64,000 nt of DNA. Origin: Sinanaerobacter chloroacetimidivorans. Its GTDB lineage: Bacteria; Bacillota; Clostridia; Peptostreptococcales; Anaerovoracaceae. Numbering within the stretch: the first letter of the stretch is position 1; the number at the start of each line of letters is the position of its first letter. The stretch lies in the NCBI RefSeq assembly GCF_018128545.1, contig NZ_JAGSND010000001.1, forward strand, positions 420,153 through 484,152. The letters run 5' to 3'. The notes under the pieces are model-generated. The model made no database searches, was not told the DNA's origin, and saw only the letters and a list, made by a program, of their open reading frames with translations. Position numbers and translations under genes: made by a program. Of this stretch, positions 17,855 through 27,003 are shown in pieces.

Positions 17855-18429
17855 TGAATAAAAAGATAGGAGTACTGGCAATCCAAGGGGCTTTTCAGGA
17901 ACATAAAGACATATTAAGAGAACTTAATGTTGACTGTTTTGAAATAAGACAAAAGTCCGACCTTACGAATAAAGTTTTAGATGGAATCATCCTTCCAGGA
18001 GGAGAAAGTACGGTTATAGGTAAGCTACTTAACGAACTGGACATGCGAACACAACTGCAGCAAATGATCATTGATGGACTCCCGGTTTTTGGCACATGTG
18101 CCGGTTTGATATTATTGGCAAAAGGCATAGTAAATGATGATAACGTATATCTGTCCACTATGGATATTAAGGCTCGAAGAAACGCTTACGGGCGCCAGCT
18201 TGGAAGTTTCAGCACTTTAGGAGATTTCAACGGAATCGGGTTGATTCCCATGACTTTCATTAGAGCGCCGTATATTGAGAGCACATCCAGCAGTGTTGAA
18301 ATTTTAGCAACGTTATCAGATCATATAGTGGCTGCAAGACAAAAAAATATGCTGGTAACTTCGTTTCATCCAGAACTTACGTCTAACCTAAGTGTCCACA
18401 GCTTTTTCGTCAACCAACTTTGCATATAG
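17854..18429 (+). CDS. pdxT: Pyridoxal 5'-phosphate synthase, glutaminase subunit PdxT
   Basis: 191 residues. It hydrolyses glutamine and channels ammonia to PdxS. Motifs: VLAIQGAFQEH at the N-terminus, LPGGEST oxyanion region, nucleophile Cys in FGTCAGLILLA, and the His-Glu pair in SFHPELT. Two adjacent ATG codons (17851 and 17854) are possible; 17854 is preferred for spacing to AGAGGT. Both overlap the pdxS stop codon, which indicates tight coupling. The protein is complete. Confidence 0.97.
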   Translation: MNKKIGVLAIQGAFQEHKDILRELNVDCFEIRQKSDLTNKVLDGIILPGGESTVIGKLLNELDMRTQLQQMIIDGLPVFGTCAGLILLAKGIVNDDNVYLSTMDIKARRNAYGRQLGSFSTLGDFNGIGLIPMTFIRAPYIESTSSSVEILATLSDHIVAARQKNMLVTSFHPELTSNLSVHSFFVNQLCI

Positions 18430-18475
18430 GATTCATTTGATTACTAAAATCCTGCAAACGCATAAATAAAGGAAA

Positions 18476-18508
18476 GTTGACAAGCTCTCTTATTGAAAAC
18501 TTGTCAAC
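18476..18508 (+). terminator. Hairpin after pdxT
   Basis: Stem GTTGACAAG/CTTGTCAAC with a 15-base loop, downstream of the pdxT stop. The T-run is poor, so termination may be partial. Confidence 0.5.
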
Positions 18509-18582
18509 CTATCTTGTGTTTTCAGTACCGAAAAGATGTCCTATATCTTATCTCCGATTAAGTATAATCAAATATTCTGCCT

Positions 18583-20961
18583 TTATGCCTTGAAAGGCAG
18601 TTCCACAGGTTCCTTCTGATGAAACACATGTTCTATTCTCGGCAGGGAAATCCCCAGCGTTTCTTTCAATACATCCTCCACAGTTTCTACGGGGATTACC
18701 GTAAGCTGTGTTTTCACTTCTTCCGGTACATCCTTCAGGTCAATTACATTGTCCTTTGGAATCAATACTTTGCTGATACCGGCTCTCTGGGCTCCCAACA
18801 TTTTTTCCTTTAAGCCTCCGATGGGCAACACGGCGCCTCTCAGCGTGATTTCTCCCGTCATTGCGATTTTAGGGTCTACTTTCATGCCTGTAACCAGTGA
18901 GGCAAGGGCCGTAAACAGCGCTATACCTGCGGATGGGCCGTCCTTGGGGACTGCGCCTGACGGAACGTGAATATGCAGGTCCCTCTCCTTAAAATTGACC
19001 GAATTCAACGGAAGTCTTGACTTAAGCAGGCTCAGGGAAATTCTGGCCGATTCTTTCATCACATCGCCCAATTTACCTGTCAGTGTAACCTCTCCGCTTC
19101 CCGGCATATCGGTCGCTTCAATAAATAGAATCTCTCCTCCGACAGGAGTCCATGCGAGTCCTGTAACAACTCCCGGCGGATTATCCTGCTGAGCCTTATC
19201 ATGCCGCGAAACCTGTCTGCCAAGGATTTCTTCTAATTGCTCAATTTTAACCTTGTAAGGCACTTCCACCTTATTCGATACAATTTTCTCAGAGGTAACT
19301 CGTGCAAGTCCGGCCAGTTGCTTTTTCAGCCCCCTGACTCCGGCTTCAAGAGTATAGTCGCTGATGATTTTCTGCAATACATCGTCTTCTACGACCAGCT
19401 GCTCAGCCGTCAGTCCATGCTCTTCCAGAACTGCAGGCATCAGATGATCTTTTCCGATATGGAATTTTTCATCCATCGTATAACTGGAAATCTGAATGAC
19501 TTCCATTCTGTCCAGCAGCGGCCCTGGGATACTTTCCGTCGAGTTTGCCGTTGCAATGAAGAAAACGTCCGACAGGTCATAGGGCAGATCCAAATAATGA
19601 TCAGTAAAGCTATTGTTCTGTTCCGGATCGAGTACCTCCAGCAGCGCGCTGGCGGGATCTCCGCTGTAGCCGCCGGTCATCAGCTTATCCACTTCATCCA
19701 GGACCATGAGAGGATTGCTCTCTCCTGCCTTTTTGATACTTTGGATGATTCTTCCCGGCATCGCTCCGACATAAGTCCTGCGGTGCCCTCGAATCTCGGC
19801 TTCATCTCTGATTCCGCCTAAGCTCAGACGGATATATTTCCTGTCAAGAGCCTCTGCGATGCTCCTGCCCAAGCTTGTTTTTCCTGTACCGGGAGGGCCT
19901 ACCAGTAACAGAATGGAGCCTTTTTTGTCTTTTTTCAGCTGCATTACCGCCAGGTGCTGTATGATTCTGTCTTTAACTTTTTCCAGGCCATAGTGCTGTT
20001 CATCCAGGATTCTTCTGGCCTCTCCGAGATTGATCGGCTTTGCTTCCGCTTTTTTCCACGGCAGCTGCACCAGCAGGTCCAGGTAATTGCGGATGACGTT
20101 ATAATCGGAGCTGTTAGGCCCCTGTGCCTGTAGTTTATCCAATTCCTCAAGGGCGGTGCTCCTAATGTCGGGCGGCATCTGAGCTTCTTCTATTTTGCTT
20201 AAATAATCTTTATCCTTTTTTCCGCCTTCCCTGCCTTCATTCAATTCTTCTTGGATCACTTTCAATTGTTCTCTGAGGACCGACTCTCTGTAATGCTTAT
20301 TCGCCTTTTCAGAAAACTTTTCCGCCATCTGGATCTGCAGTTCAATGGCTTCCTTCTGCTTCAGCAGGTAGTCCATGAAACGCAAACTTCTCTCCTTCAT
20401 GGACTGTGTTTCCAGCAGTCCATACTTTTCTTCGTTTGAAAGCGGCATGAATTGGGACAGATACACAATGAGGGAATTCAAGTTTTTAAACTCGTCGATG
20501 ATCCTGCTGTATTGCTCTCCGCCTGAAAATTTTTCGCTTATTTCATGAGTGACTTTTTTGATATGCCCCAGCAGCTCTTCCACACTCTTTTCGTTCATAT
20601 CGGGAGTGTCAGGGCAAATATCATAGTCGGCATAGACGAAATCATTTTCAATGTGAAGGGCGTTGACTTCAATTCTGTCTAATATTTTGATCGTAAGCTG
20701 GAAGCCCTTTTCTGTTTTTTCCACTTCGTCGATCCGAAAGGACACGCCAATGCTGTAAAAGTCTTCTTCTTTTAAAATTTTCTGGCTGAAATTCTGCTTC
20801 AGGGGCAGTGCAATATTTGTCATCGTTTCATCTTCCAGAAAGCTGAGCTGCTCTGCGCTGAGTTTATTTACTCTGAGCATGGAAACGACGCCTGGCAATA
20901 AAACAGTATTTGATACGGGAATCACGATTCCCTTTCTATATCCATTTTCAAAATTAATCAT
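18583..20961 (-). CDS. lon: ATP-dependent Lon protease
   Basis: 792 residues, normal for LonA. An N-terminal substrate-binding domain (about 1-200) and coiled coil are followed by the AAA+ module with Walker A GPPGTGKTS and Walker B PLMVLDEVDKL. The C-terminal serine-lysine protease domain has Ser677 in PKDGPSAGIALF and the lysine in GGLKEKMLGAQRAG. It degrades misfolded and regulatory proteins in the cytoplasm. AAAGGATGACACT precedes the ATG. Its upstream region carries a sequence nearly identical to the operator in the promoter of the adjacent tetR gene, which suggests control by that regulator instead of, or besides, heat-shock repressors. Confidence 0.97.
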   Translation of the reverse strand: MINFENGYRKGIVIPVSNTVLLPGVVSMLRVNKLSAEQLSFLEDETMTNIALPLKQNFSQKILKEEDFYSIGVSFRIDEVEKTEKGFQLTIKILDRIEVNALHIENDFVYADYDICPDTPDMNEKSVEELLGHIKKVTHEISEKFSGGEQYSRIIDEFKNLNSLIVYLSQFMPLSNEEKYGLLETQSMKERSLRFMDYLLKQKEAIELQIQMAEKFSEKANKHYRESVLREQLKVIQEELNEGREGGKKDKDYLSKIEEAQMPPDIRSTALEELDKLQAQGPNSSDYNVIRNYLDLLVQLPWKKAEAKPINLGEARRILDEQHYGLEKVKDRIIQHLAVMQLKKDKKGSILLLVGPPGTGKTSLGRSIAEALDRKYIRLSLGGIRDEAEIRGHRRTYVGAMPGRIIQSIKKAGESNPLMVLDEVDKLMTGGYSGDPASALLEVLDPEQNNSFTDHYLDLPYDLSDVFFIATANSTESIPGPLLDRMEVIQISSYTMDEKFHIGKDHLMPAVLEEHGLTAEQLVVEDDVLQKIISDYTLEAGVRGLKKQLAGLARVTSEKIVSNKVEVPYKVKIEQLEEILGRQVSRHDKAQQDNPPGVVTGLAWTPVGGEILFIEATDMPGSGEVTLTGKLGDVMKESARISLSLLKSRLPLNSVNFKERDLHIHVPSGAVPKDGPSAGIALFTALASLVTGMKVDPKIAMTGEITLRGAVLPIGGLKEKMLGAQRAGISKVLIPKDNVIDLKDVPEEVKTQLTVIPVETVEDVLKETLGISLPRIEHVFHQKEPVELPFKA

Positions 20962-20983
20962 AGTGTCATCCTTTCCACGAAAG

Positions 20984-21015
20984 CATTCATAAGTGAATGA
21001 TCGTTTATTTAATGA
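20984..21015. promoter_or_regulatory. Operator-like motif upstream of lon, shared with the tetR promoter
   Basis: CATTCATAAGTGAATG is an imperfect dyad. It overlaps TGAATGATCGTTTATT (20994-21009), which matches TGAATAATCATTTATT on the minus strand of the tetR promoter at 13 of 16 positions, and the flanks extend the match. It lies 25-55 bases upstream of the lon start codon, where the promoter or transcription start should be. Confidence 0.55.
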
Positions 21016-21079
21016 TTGAAAGATTGCGGGATCCTTTGTACTATAGTTTTTACAAAATTATCCCGCTTTAAAATTTAAT

Positions 21080-21643
21080 TCATATCAGCAGAGCGTCCTG
21101 TATGATTTTAATCATTTCCCGGAGCAGATCTGCTCTCTCTGTTTCGCTTTTGCGATTATCGACTGCGATCGCTTTTACCGGATAAAAGATGATTGCCAGT
21201 AAATTGTCGTTGTTGTAATCCTTGATGATCCGGCTATTTTTCATCTCAGCGATCAAATTATTGATATTGCAGATGCCCTTGATTTCCGAGCAGCTGCCGG
21301 ATAATGAGGGGCAATTTGAAAACTGTTCGACAAAGCTGAAAATCTCTTTATTTTCCCTGATGTAATTATAATAGCTTCTGACCAGTATTTCTATCAGCTG
21401 CTGACCTTCCATCCCCCGGTTGACACGATTCAAAAGATAGTCGAAAATCTCTTCTGAATACTCGCTATAGATATCCTGCAGCATGATTTCCTTGTTTTCA
21501 AAGTAAATATATACCGTCGCCGGAGAAACCCCTGCCAATTTAGCGATTTTTGAGATAGAAGTTCCATGAAAGCCTTCCTGAAGGATCAGCTTAATAACCG
21601 CTTCCTTTATACTCTTTTCTTTCTCATCATCTTTTTTTCTCAT
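21080..21643 (-). CDS. TetR/AcrR-family transcriptional repressor
   Basis: 187 residues. The N-terminal helix-turn-helix at about residues 10-55 shows the family pattern: IKEAVIKLILQEGFHGTSIS, then IAKLAGVSPATVYIYFENKE. The C-terminal ligand-binding domain is all-helical and not identifiable to ligand. GAGGTGG precedes the ATG. It sits between an upstream FAD oxidoreductase gene and downstream lon, all on the minus strand. It has its own promoter (21674-21702) with a dyad in the spacer, so it is probably autorepressed, and a similar motif lies upstream of lon. Ligand candidates are hydrophobic molecules such as acyl-CoA, but this is unproven. Confidence 0.9.
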   Translation of the reverse strand: MRKKDDEKEKSIKEAVIKLILQEGFHGTSISKIAKLAGVSPATVYIYFENKEIMLQDIYSEYSEEIFDYLLNRVNRGMEGQQLIEILVRSYYNYIRENKEIFSFVEQFSNCPSLSGSCSEIKGICNINNLIAEMKNSRIIKDYNNDNLLAIIFYPVKAIAVDNRKSETERADLLREMIKIIQDALLI

Positions 21644-21673
21644 GTAACTGTAACCACCTCGATATATATATCT

Positions 21674-21702
21674 ATAATAAATGATTATTCATTTATAGTC
21701 AA
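21674..21702 (-). promoter_or_regulatory. tetR promoter with operator dyad in the spacer
   Basis: On the minus strand TTGACT (21702-21697) and TATTAT (21679-21674) are 17 bases apart. The perfect inverted repeat AAATGA-N4-TCATTT covers 21679-21694 inside the spacer. A wider dyad, TAAATGATT at 21678-21686 and AATCATTTA at 21701-21709, spans the promoter. This is a typical autorepression site. Confidence 0.75.
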
Positions 21703-21748
21703 TCATTTATCCCTTAAAAATTAAAAAAGCTGATGAAAGAACTTAAAA

Positions 21749-23236
21749 TTATTCAATTTTTACGTTAAATTTCAGCCCTTCCTTCCTACAAATCCTTTTG
21801 ATCGCTTTCTTGCCGGACATCGCGTTTAAGAACAGCGCTCCTACGGAAGTAGCCCATATCCCAACAAAGTAAAAATTATCAAGACCCGACAGCGTCATAT
21901 CTTTGCTGCTCAGCAAGCTGCCTATGAAATTCAGTTCTTTGCTGGGAGCATTGGAAAAACCGTGGGTGCCTCCCATAAATCGCTCCCATGTGAGCAGGGT
22001 TGAAACATCGACGACTTCGATCTGATTTGTAATGCCTTGAAAATGGTTTTCCAGAAGACTGATCACCTGTTTCGCCACGCTCTGCTTTTCCGCTTCGTAT
22101 TCCTGTCTGTCGGCGGAAAGCTGCTTCCAATAGGAATAGGCGGATCTGAACTCAACTTTGATTACGCCTTTTCCCTCAGGTGCCATGGTTTTGTCAAAGC
22201 TATAGGTCTGCATTTCCAGCGATGTAAACTCTTGTCCCGAAAGGGTGGCTGGTTTATCCAACAACAGGATCAAACTGGAGGGCTCTTCGGAAAGATCACG
22301 GTTGACGCCTAGAAAAACAGTTACAGCAAATTCGGTCATATCTGCGGGCTCGGTGCAGTAGGCCCTGAGCCGTTCATCCATATATTTTGCGTCCAGCATT
22401 TCCAGCAGCGTTTTTCGTCCATCGGCGTTTGATATGACGATATCTGCCAATTCTTCCGTGCCATCTTCCAATCTCACGCCAACTGCCCTGCCGTTATCGG
22501 TAATGATCTTTATGACTTTTTTACGGCAGTAAAGCCGCCCGCCTAATGCCTTATATCGGTTGACGATGCCGTCGACGAAGGACGTGCTTGCGCCGACCGG
22601 CCACGCGATATCCCGACGATAGCCGGAGGCATGGCGCATCAGATGCAGAAACACAGGAATGGAAGGGTTCGAATATACCAGAAGAGGAAACGCCTTCTGC
22701 AAAAATGGATCACGAAAGCGTTTGGCGAATTCCTCCATGGTAATTTTAAACCATTTCATGTTTCTGATAACCGTCGGCAGATGTCCAAGTAAACCCGGGA
22801 TATTCCCCATGGTCAAGTCGCCCATCATATCATATTTTGAGAGATCACGGATCCCGTCTACATATTCCCGGATAACCTCCTTGTCTTGCGGCGACAATGC
22901 GTACAGATGCTTTTCAAGCCCATCCGGATCATAGTAATCATAAAAGATCCTGCCGTCAGAAGAGGCCACACTGACACATTCCTTCGTATATGCCAGTTCT
23001 GTGGGCATGGCGCCGATCTCCTGCCAGAACTGATTTAACTTTGAATCTGGGGAACAGCCCATCAGATGGTGGATACACGCGTCAAAGGTATATTCTCCGC
23101 GTTTCCATGATGTGCATTGCCCGCCCGGACGGTAATTCATCTCGTAGATGCGGGTATCAAACCCGTTCATCTGACCATAAATGCCTGCAGACAAGCCACC
23201 CATGCCAGACCCTATGATAATAATAGATTTTGACAT
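21749..23236 (-). CDS. FAD-dependent oxidoreductase, phytoene desaturase/retinol saturase-like
   Basis: 495 residues from ATG 23236 (MSKSIIIIG), behind GGAGGTGTCGAT; the upstream in-frame start is rejected because it lies in the promoter region. The N-terminus has the Rossmann motif IIGSGMGGLSAGIYG and the acidic strand end RIYEMNYRPGGQCTSW. A second nucleotide-contact segment is seen in DIVISNADGRKT, and the C-terminal NFYFVGIWATSVGALFLNAM closes the FAD domain. This is the CrtI/CrtN/retinol-saturase superfamily, which desaturates or saturates polyene or other lipid substrates. No isoprenoid genes are nearby, so the substrate is unknown. The tetR repressor gene follows 105 bases downstream on the same strand. 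Confidence 0.85.
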   Translation of the reverse strand: MSKSIIIIGSGMGGLSAGIYGQMNGFDTRIYEMNYRPGGQCTSWKRGEYTFDACIHHLMGCSPDSKLNQFWQEIGAMPTELAYTKECVSVASSDGRIFYDYYDPDGLEKHLYALSPQDKEVIREYVDGIRDLSKYDMMGDLTMGNIPGLLGHLPTVIRNMKWFKITMEEFAKRFRDPFLQKAFPLLVYSNPSIPVFLHLMRHASGYRRDIAWPVGASTSFVDGIVNRYKALGGRLYCRKKVIKIITDNGRAVGVRLEDGTEELADIVISNADGRKTLLEMLDAKYMDERLRAYCTEPADMTEFAVTVFLGVNRDLSEEPSSLILLLDKPATLSGQEFTSLEMQTYSFDKTMAPEGKGVIKVEFRSAYSYWKQLSADRQEYEAEKQSVAKQVISLLENHFQGITNQIEVVDVSTLLTWERFMGGTHGFSNAPSKELNFIGSLLSSKDMTLSGLDNFYFVGIWATSVGALFLNAMSGKKAIKRICRKEGLKFNVKIE

Positions 23237-23461
23237 ATCGACACCTCCATATTTCCTCGCATCATTATAACATAAAAAATCAATTACCAATGTGCTTTCT
23301 TGGAAACATTTTACTGTGAATTCAAAATAAATCTCTTATTCAAACAGTCCTCTTTCCCCTTACCGGTTAAATTTGTGTCAAAAAAAGTGACAACCATTGT
23401 TCCCAAATCCTCTCTTGAAAATCAAGGGTTGCCACCCTGTCTTAATTCACTTGATATTTCA

Positions 23462-25294
23462 TTATTTCTCTTTTAAATAAATCATGTTCAAGTCCAACCA
23501 GTAATTAATATCATCCCTCTGGGGATCAATGTTGATATTAATATTGTGGAAGATGAGAAGTGCAGTAACCTCTTCGTTTTCCAATACGAGGCTCATATCT
23601 TTGATAGATGCTTCCGTTGATCCGGTATGACTGCCTGGAGGAAATTTGGCAATTATTTGGTCAATGTAGCTGTTCATATCCTGCTCAAGGATAATACGAT
23701 CATCCAATTTGATCTTCAAAGACGGGACTCTGTCTGATGGATTTATATTCCATTCGATTGTATAAACACCTTTTTCTCCTGAGATTTTCGCGCTGTCTCC
23801 CTGTAAAATAATCCCCCACTTGTAATCGCTAACATCGACAGCATCTGATTTTAAATACAATGATGTTCCAAGGTAGTCCACTGCCCCGTCATCGGGCTTC
23901 GGCCACACAGGCTCAAATCCAAGCTTTGTTTCAAATGTATCACGCCCATTTAAATTCTTGTCAAACCAGGCAGGAAGTTTGGCATCCTCTGCGTTTGCAA
24001 GGTAGTAGACTGCATCGGTGATGGATTCACGTACAGACAATTCCGGTTCTGAAGCTGCCGGAATCAATTTATTGTTTTCCAGCATGCCTTGACTGTCAAG
24101 CAGTCTTTCTAGCCGGTCAACCTGCGCTGTAACTGGCATAGCATGATAACCCACCGACGGAAAAACCGAAAAAACAGCAACCGCGCAGATCAATACAACG
24201 ATAAATTGATGTGCTTTCGCTTTCAATATCAGCAGCAGAATTGCCGCAATAACAGCAATGATCCAAACCAGTAAAAACCAATATTCTGTGACTTTAAGGC
24301 CATATTTTCCTAATTGTGTGAACAAGGCTCCAGCCTCAAATGCAAGAATAATCAGTGCTGCAAAAGGATAAACCCGTCGATAGAATTTTGCGAGTCCGGA
24401 TTCATGATGGGTAACCATAATATGGAGCCATAGCCCGACAAAAGAATATGCCGTTGCGATTCCAGCGAGCCGAGTGAATATCGGCCAGGTGCCCGTAAAA
24501 ATTACCCGTCCTGACCAAAGCAGAAGCACCACCGTCAAAGCCAGAGTGATCGGAATGATAATATAGCCTAACAGGATCTCAATAAATCGAGGTTGTTTCT
24601 GTGCGATCTCACGATGATCGTCGATGATACCTTTACGAAAATCTGGAAAATATCCTAAAAAAATTGTAAAAGCAAGGAAACCGGTTAAGGTTCCGATATA
24701 CATGTATACTTTTCCGCTCATCCCATGATAAAGAAGTGCCTGAACGGCACCCGCAACACCAGATGCACCTGCCATAATTACAATTCCGTAAATCAAAGCA
24801 ATGAACAGAGCTTTATGAGTCATAAAGAAAGAACGGGGAAAATCTGACTGTTCTTTCGGATAACCTGCAATGATGATAAAAAGCAGAAAACTGATTAAAA
24901 TAACCGCACTAACACGAACTGCAGCCAGTGTTGAAATCATTGTATAACGTGCTGAAATATCTGTATGTGCTTCCCCAAAAAAGTAGAGCACCAGAAAGGT
25001 TATGACTGTAACTGCAGCACCAAGCAGGTTTGCAATCAGGAATGCATTTTTCTTGTTAAAGCGGCTATGTGCTATCGTTATCGCAGTCATGCTGAACACA
25101 GCACCCAGGGCAAAGGCCCAATGCAGGCAATTGAACAGAAAATTGTAAAGCTCTTGCTGAGGCCACTCAAGTTGTATTCTGATCATGGTTACAATAGCAA
25201 AGGCTATAGCGCTTAAGATAGCGGCTGGAAAGGTTTCAAAGGCCCTGACTGCTCCTCCGAAACTATTCGCTATTGATCGTGTAATAGAATTCAT
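23462..25294 (-). CDS. DUF4153 multi-pass membrane protein
   Basis: 610 residues. Ten or more hydrophobic segments occupy residues 1 to about 390 (for example FPAAILSAIAFAIVTMI, VSAVILISFLLFIIIAGY), followed by a hydrophilic C-terminal domain of about 200 residues, probably outside. The N-terminal membrane half matches DUF4153 proteins, which are widespread in Firmicutes and have no known function. AAGTGGTG precedes the ATG at 25294. No operon partner is visible: the next genes on either side are over 150 bases away. Confidence 0.75.
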   Translation of the reverse strand: MNSITRSIANSFGGAVRAFETFPAAILSAIAFAIVTMIRIQLEWPQQELYNFLFNCLHWAFALGAVFSMTAITIAHSRFNKKNAFLIANLLGAAVTVITFLVLYFFGEAHTDISARYTMISTLAAVRVSAVILISFLLFIIIAGYPKEQSDFPRSFFMTHKALFIALIYGIVIMAGASGVAGAVQALLYHGMSGKVYMYIGTLTGFLAFTIFLGYFPDFRKGIIDDHREIAQKQPRFIEILLGYIIIPITLALTVVLLLWSGRVIFTGTWPIFTRLAGIATAYSFVGLWLHIMVTHHESGLAKFYRRVYPFAALIILAFEAGALFTQLGKYGLKVTEYWFLLVWIIAVIAAILLLILKAKAHQFIVVLICAVAVFSVFPSVGYHAMPVTAQVDRLERLLDSQGMLENNKLIPAASEPELSVRESITDAVYYLANAEDAKLPAWFDKNLNGRDTFETKLGFEPVWPKPDDGAVDYLGTSLYLKSDAVDVSDYKWGIILQGDSAKISGEKGVYTIEWNINPSDRVPSLKIKLDDRIILEQDMNSYIDQIIAKFPPGSHTGSTEASIKDMSLVLENEEVTALLIFHNININIDPQRDDINYWLDLNMIYLKEK

Positions 25295-25449
25295 ATTTTC
25301 ACCACTTTTCCAATAGAATTTTTTACTTTATTTGTAACCGTTATTTTAAGTTATACTCACGCTTTCCGAATTTTTTACAAATATCTTATCTTATCGCTGC
25401 ATAATAGGGCAGCATTATGTTTCGTATGATGCTCATTCGTTTTAGCAGC

Positions 25450-25782
25450 TTACACATTGAGATTCGATTTACACTTCGGGCACCTTGCACTAATTCTACC
25501 CTCATTGGTAGGTACACGTATTGTTGTATTGCAATTAGGGCATTTAACAAGACGATGGTCAACCAGTTCCAGTATTTTCATTTTGTCCAGTCCAACCACA
25601 ACATCATTTCCAATTAGAAACGTAGGTACGCCGGTGATATTTCTGCTTGTCATTTCATGACGTGCTTGCGGATCCACATTTACGTCTTTCTCGATAAAAT
25701 GAATCTTGTTTTGGATCAGGAAATCCTTGGCCATTTTGCAGTAAGGGCAAGTGTTTGTTGTTAAAATTGTTACATCCTTCAT
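25450..25782 (-). CDS. Glutaredoxin-like protein with C-terminal zinc ribbon
   Basis: 110 residues. Residues 1-78 are a NrdH/glutaredoxin-like thioredoxin fold with active site NTCPYCKMA (Cys12-x-x-Cys15), the cis-proline loop TGVPTFLIG and the helix after it. Residues 79-110 add two CPxC knuckles (KCPNCN and RCPKCK) that form a likely zinc ribbon. The family reduces disulfides or handles mixed disulfides in the cytoplasm. The gene lies 36 bases after the DnaJ-like gene with its own GGAGGG site, so it shares the CIRCE-controlled transcript. The fusion suggests a chaperone-linked thiol function or metal/redox sensing, which is inference. Confidence 0.85.
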   Translation of the reverse strand: MKDVTILTTNTCPYCKMAKDFLIQNKIHFIEKDVNVDPQARHEMTSRNITGVPTFLIGNDVVVGLDKMKILELVDHRLVKCPNCNTTIRVPTNEGRISARCPKCKSNLNV

Positions 25783-25818
25783 TTGTTGTATCCCTCCAAT
25801 TCTAAACTATTTTAAATT

Positions 25819-26748
25819 TTATTTCAGTGTCTTGTCTAATTTTTCAAGCAAATCGATTTGTTCATTTGTGAGATTTGTGGGAATTTTTACAAGAACCTTA
25901 ACATAAAGATCGCCCATTTTCTTGCTCTTCAAACCCTTTATTCCTTTGCCCTTCAGCCTAAACACGGTATTCGGCTGCGTGCCTGCCGGAACTTTATAGG
26001 AGACCTTATCCTTGAGGGTTGGAACGACAATGCTTGTTCCGAGCGCAGCCTGTGTCAAAGTAATTGGCATATCTATATATAGATCAGAGCCCTTTCTTGT
26101 AAACTTACTGTGCGGTCTTATTTTAATTTCAACAATCAAATCACCGTTAGCCCCTCCGTTCGTACTTGGCTGCCCCTGTCCCTTCAATGAAATCTTTGAA
26201 TTATTGTCTATACCTTCTGGTATTGTAATAGAAATTGTTTTACCATTCAGTCTAACCTGCTTCTTCGCTCCAAAAGCAGCCTCTTCAAATGTGATTGTGA
26301 TGCTTGTCTGAAGATCAGCTCCTTTTCTTGGTCCCGCCTTTCGTTGCGTACTGCCGAATCCTCCTCCAAACATAGTGCCAAACAAATTATCAAACTCACT
26401 ACCGGAAAAATCTTTAAAGATGTCAAAATCGGCCCCATTAAAATCGCTGTATTCCTGGTACTGATATCCCCCTTGATTCCCAGGGCCTTGTCCTTGGCCG
26501 CCGTTAAACGCCGCATTTGGATCTACACCTGCAAATCCAAATCTGTCATATTTATCTTTTTTATCCGCATCTGCTAAGATACTGTATGCCTCATTTACTT
26601 CTTTAAACTTGTCTTCTGATATTTTATCGCCTGGATTCTTATCCGGATGATACTGCATAGCCTTTTTCCGAAATGCTTTCTTTATTTCATTCGCAGAAGC
26701 TTCTTTTTTCAAGCCTAGCACTTCATAATAATCCCGTTTCTCTGCCAT
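25819..26748 (-). CDS. DnaJ/CbpA-type J-domain co-chaperone
   Basis: 309 residues. The N-terminal J domain (residues 3-68) contains the HPD motif in QYHPDKNPGD. A Gly-rich region follows (about 75-130, GGQGQGPGNQGGYQ), then two substrate-binding beta domains (about 135-300), without the four CxxCxGxG zinc repeats of canonical DnaJ. This makes it a type II, CbpA-like Hsp40 that stimulates the ATPase of DnaK and delivers clients. The gene for DnaK is not in the window. GGAAGGGAGGG precedes the ATG. A CIRCE site lies about 80 bases upstream, so HrcA repression is expected. Confidence 0.92.
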   Translation of the reverse strand: MAEKRDYYEVLGLKKEASANEIKKAFRKKAMQYHPDKNPGDKISEDKFKEVNEAYSILADADKKDKYDRFGFAGVDPNAAFNGGQGQGPGNQGGYQYQEYSDFNGADFDIFKDFSGSEFDNLFGTMFGGGFGSTQRKAGPRKGADLQTSITITFEEAAFGAKKQVRLNGKTISITIPEGIDNNSKISLKGQGQPSTNGGANGDLIVEIKIRPHSKFTRKGSDLYIDMPITLTQAALGTSIVVPTLKDKVSYKVPAGTQPNTVFRLKGKGIKGLKSKKMGDLYVKVLVKIPTNLTNEQIDLLEKLDKTLK

Positions 26749-26774
26749 GACAAATCCCTCCCTTCCTTTTTAAA

Positions 26775-26825
26775 TGTCGCGGTATTTCCTTGACCACTTT
26801 AAGTGTCGCGGTATTTCCTCGACCA
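26775..26825. repeat. Two tandem 22-base direct repeats in the DnaJ-like gene leader
   Basis: TGTCGCGGTATTTCCTTGACC begins at 26775 and recurs at 26804 with one C/T change (21 of 22 bases identical), period 29. The pair lies between the CIRCE element and the ribosome site. The TG...CA ends recall multiple terminal repeats of IS21-like elements, but no transposase remains; it could also be a regulatory protein site. Confidence 0.7.
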
Positions 26826-26830
26826 TGTAA

Positions 26831-26857
26831 TTAGCACTCTTCACCCGGGAGTGCTAG
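26831..26857. promoter_or_regulatory. CIRCE element (HrcA operator)
   Basis: TTAGCACTC-N9-GAGTGCTAG. The consensus is TTAGCACTC-N9-GAGTGCTAA, so only the last base differs and the spacer is exactly nine. It lies upstream of the minus-strand DnaJ-like/glutaredoxin operon. A weak promoter (CTGAAA, 18 bases, TATATT on the minus strand) is just upstream. Confidence 0.92.
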
Positions 26858-27003
26858 TTCATGATTAAAATATAACACCGCCAAATTTTTAATTTCAGCA
26901 GTGTTTTAAAGAACTTATATTTCATATTTACCACGAAAGGCTCGTGATAAACATATTTATACAAAACCTTCTTCCAATATCTATTTTAGGAAGCTTGCAT
27001 TAA

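Noticed and set aside
26775..26825. CtsR heat-shock operator in the chaperone leader
   Set aside because: GGTCAA-like heptads occur but not as the close direct pair of the CtsR consensus.
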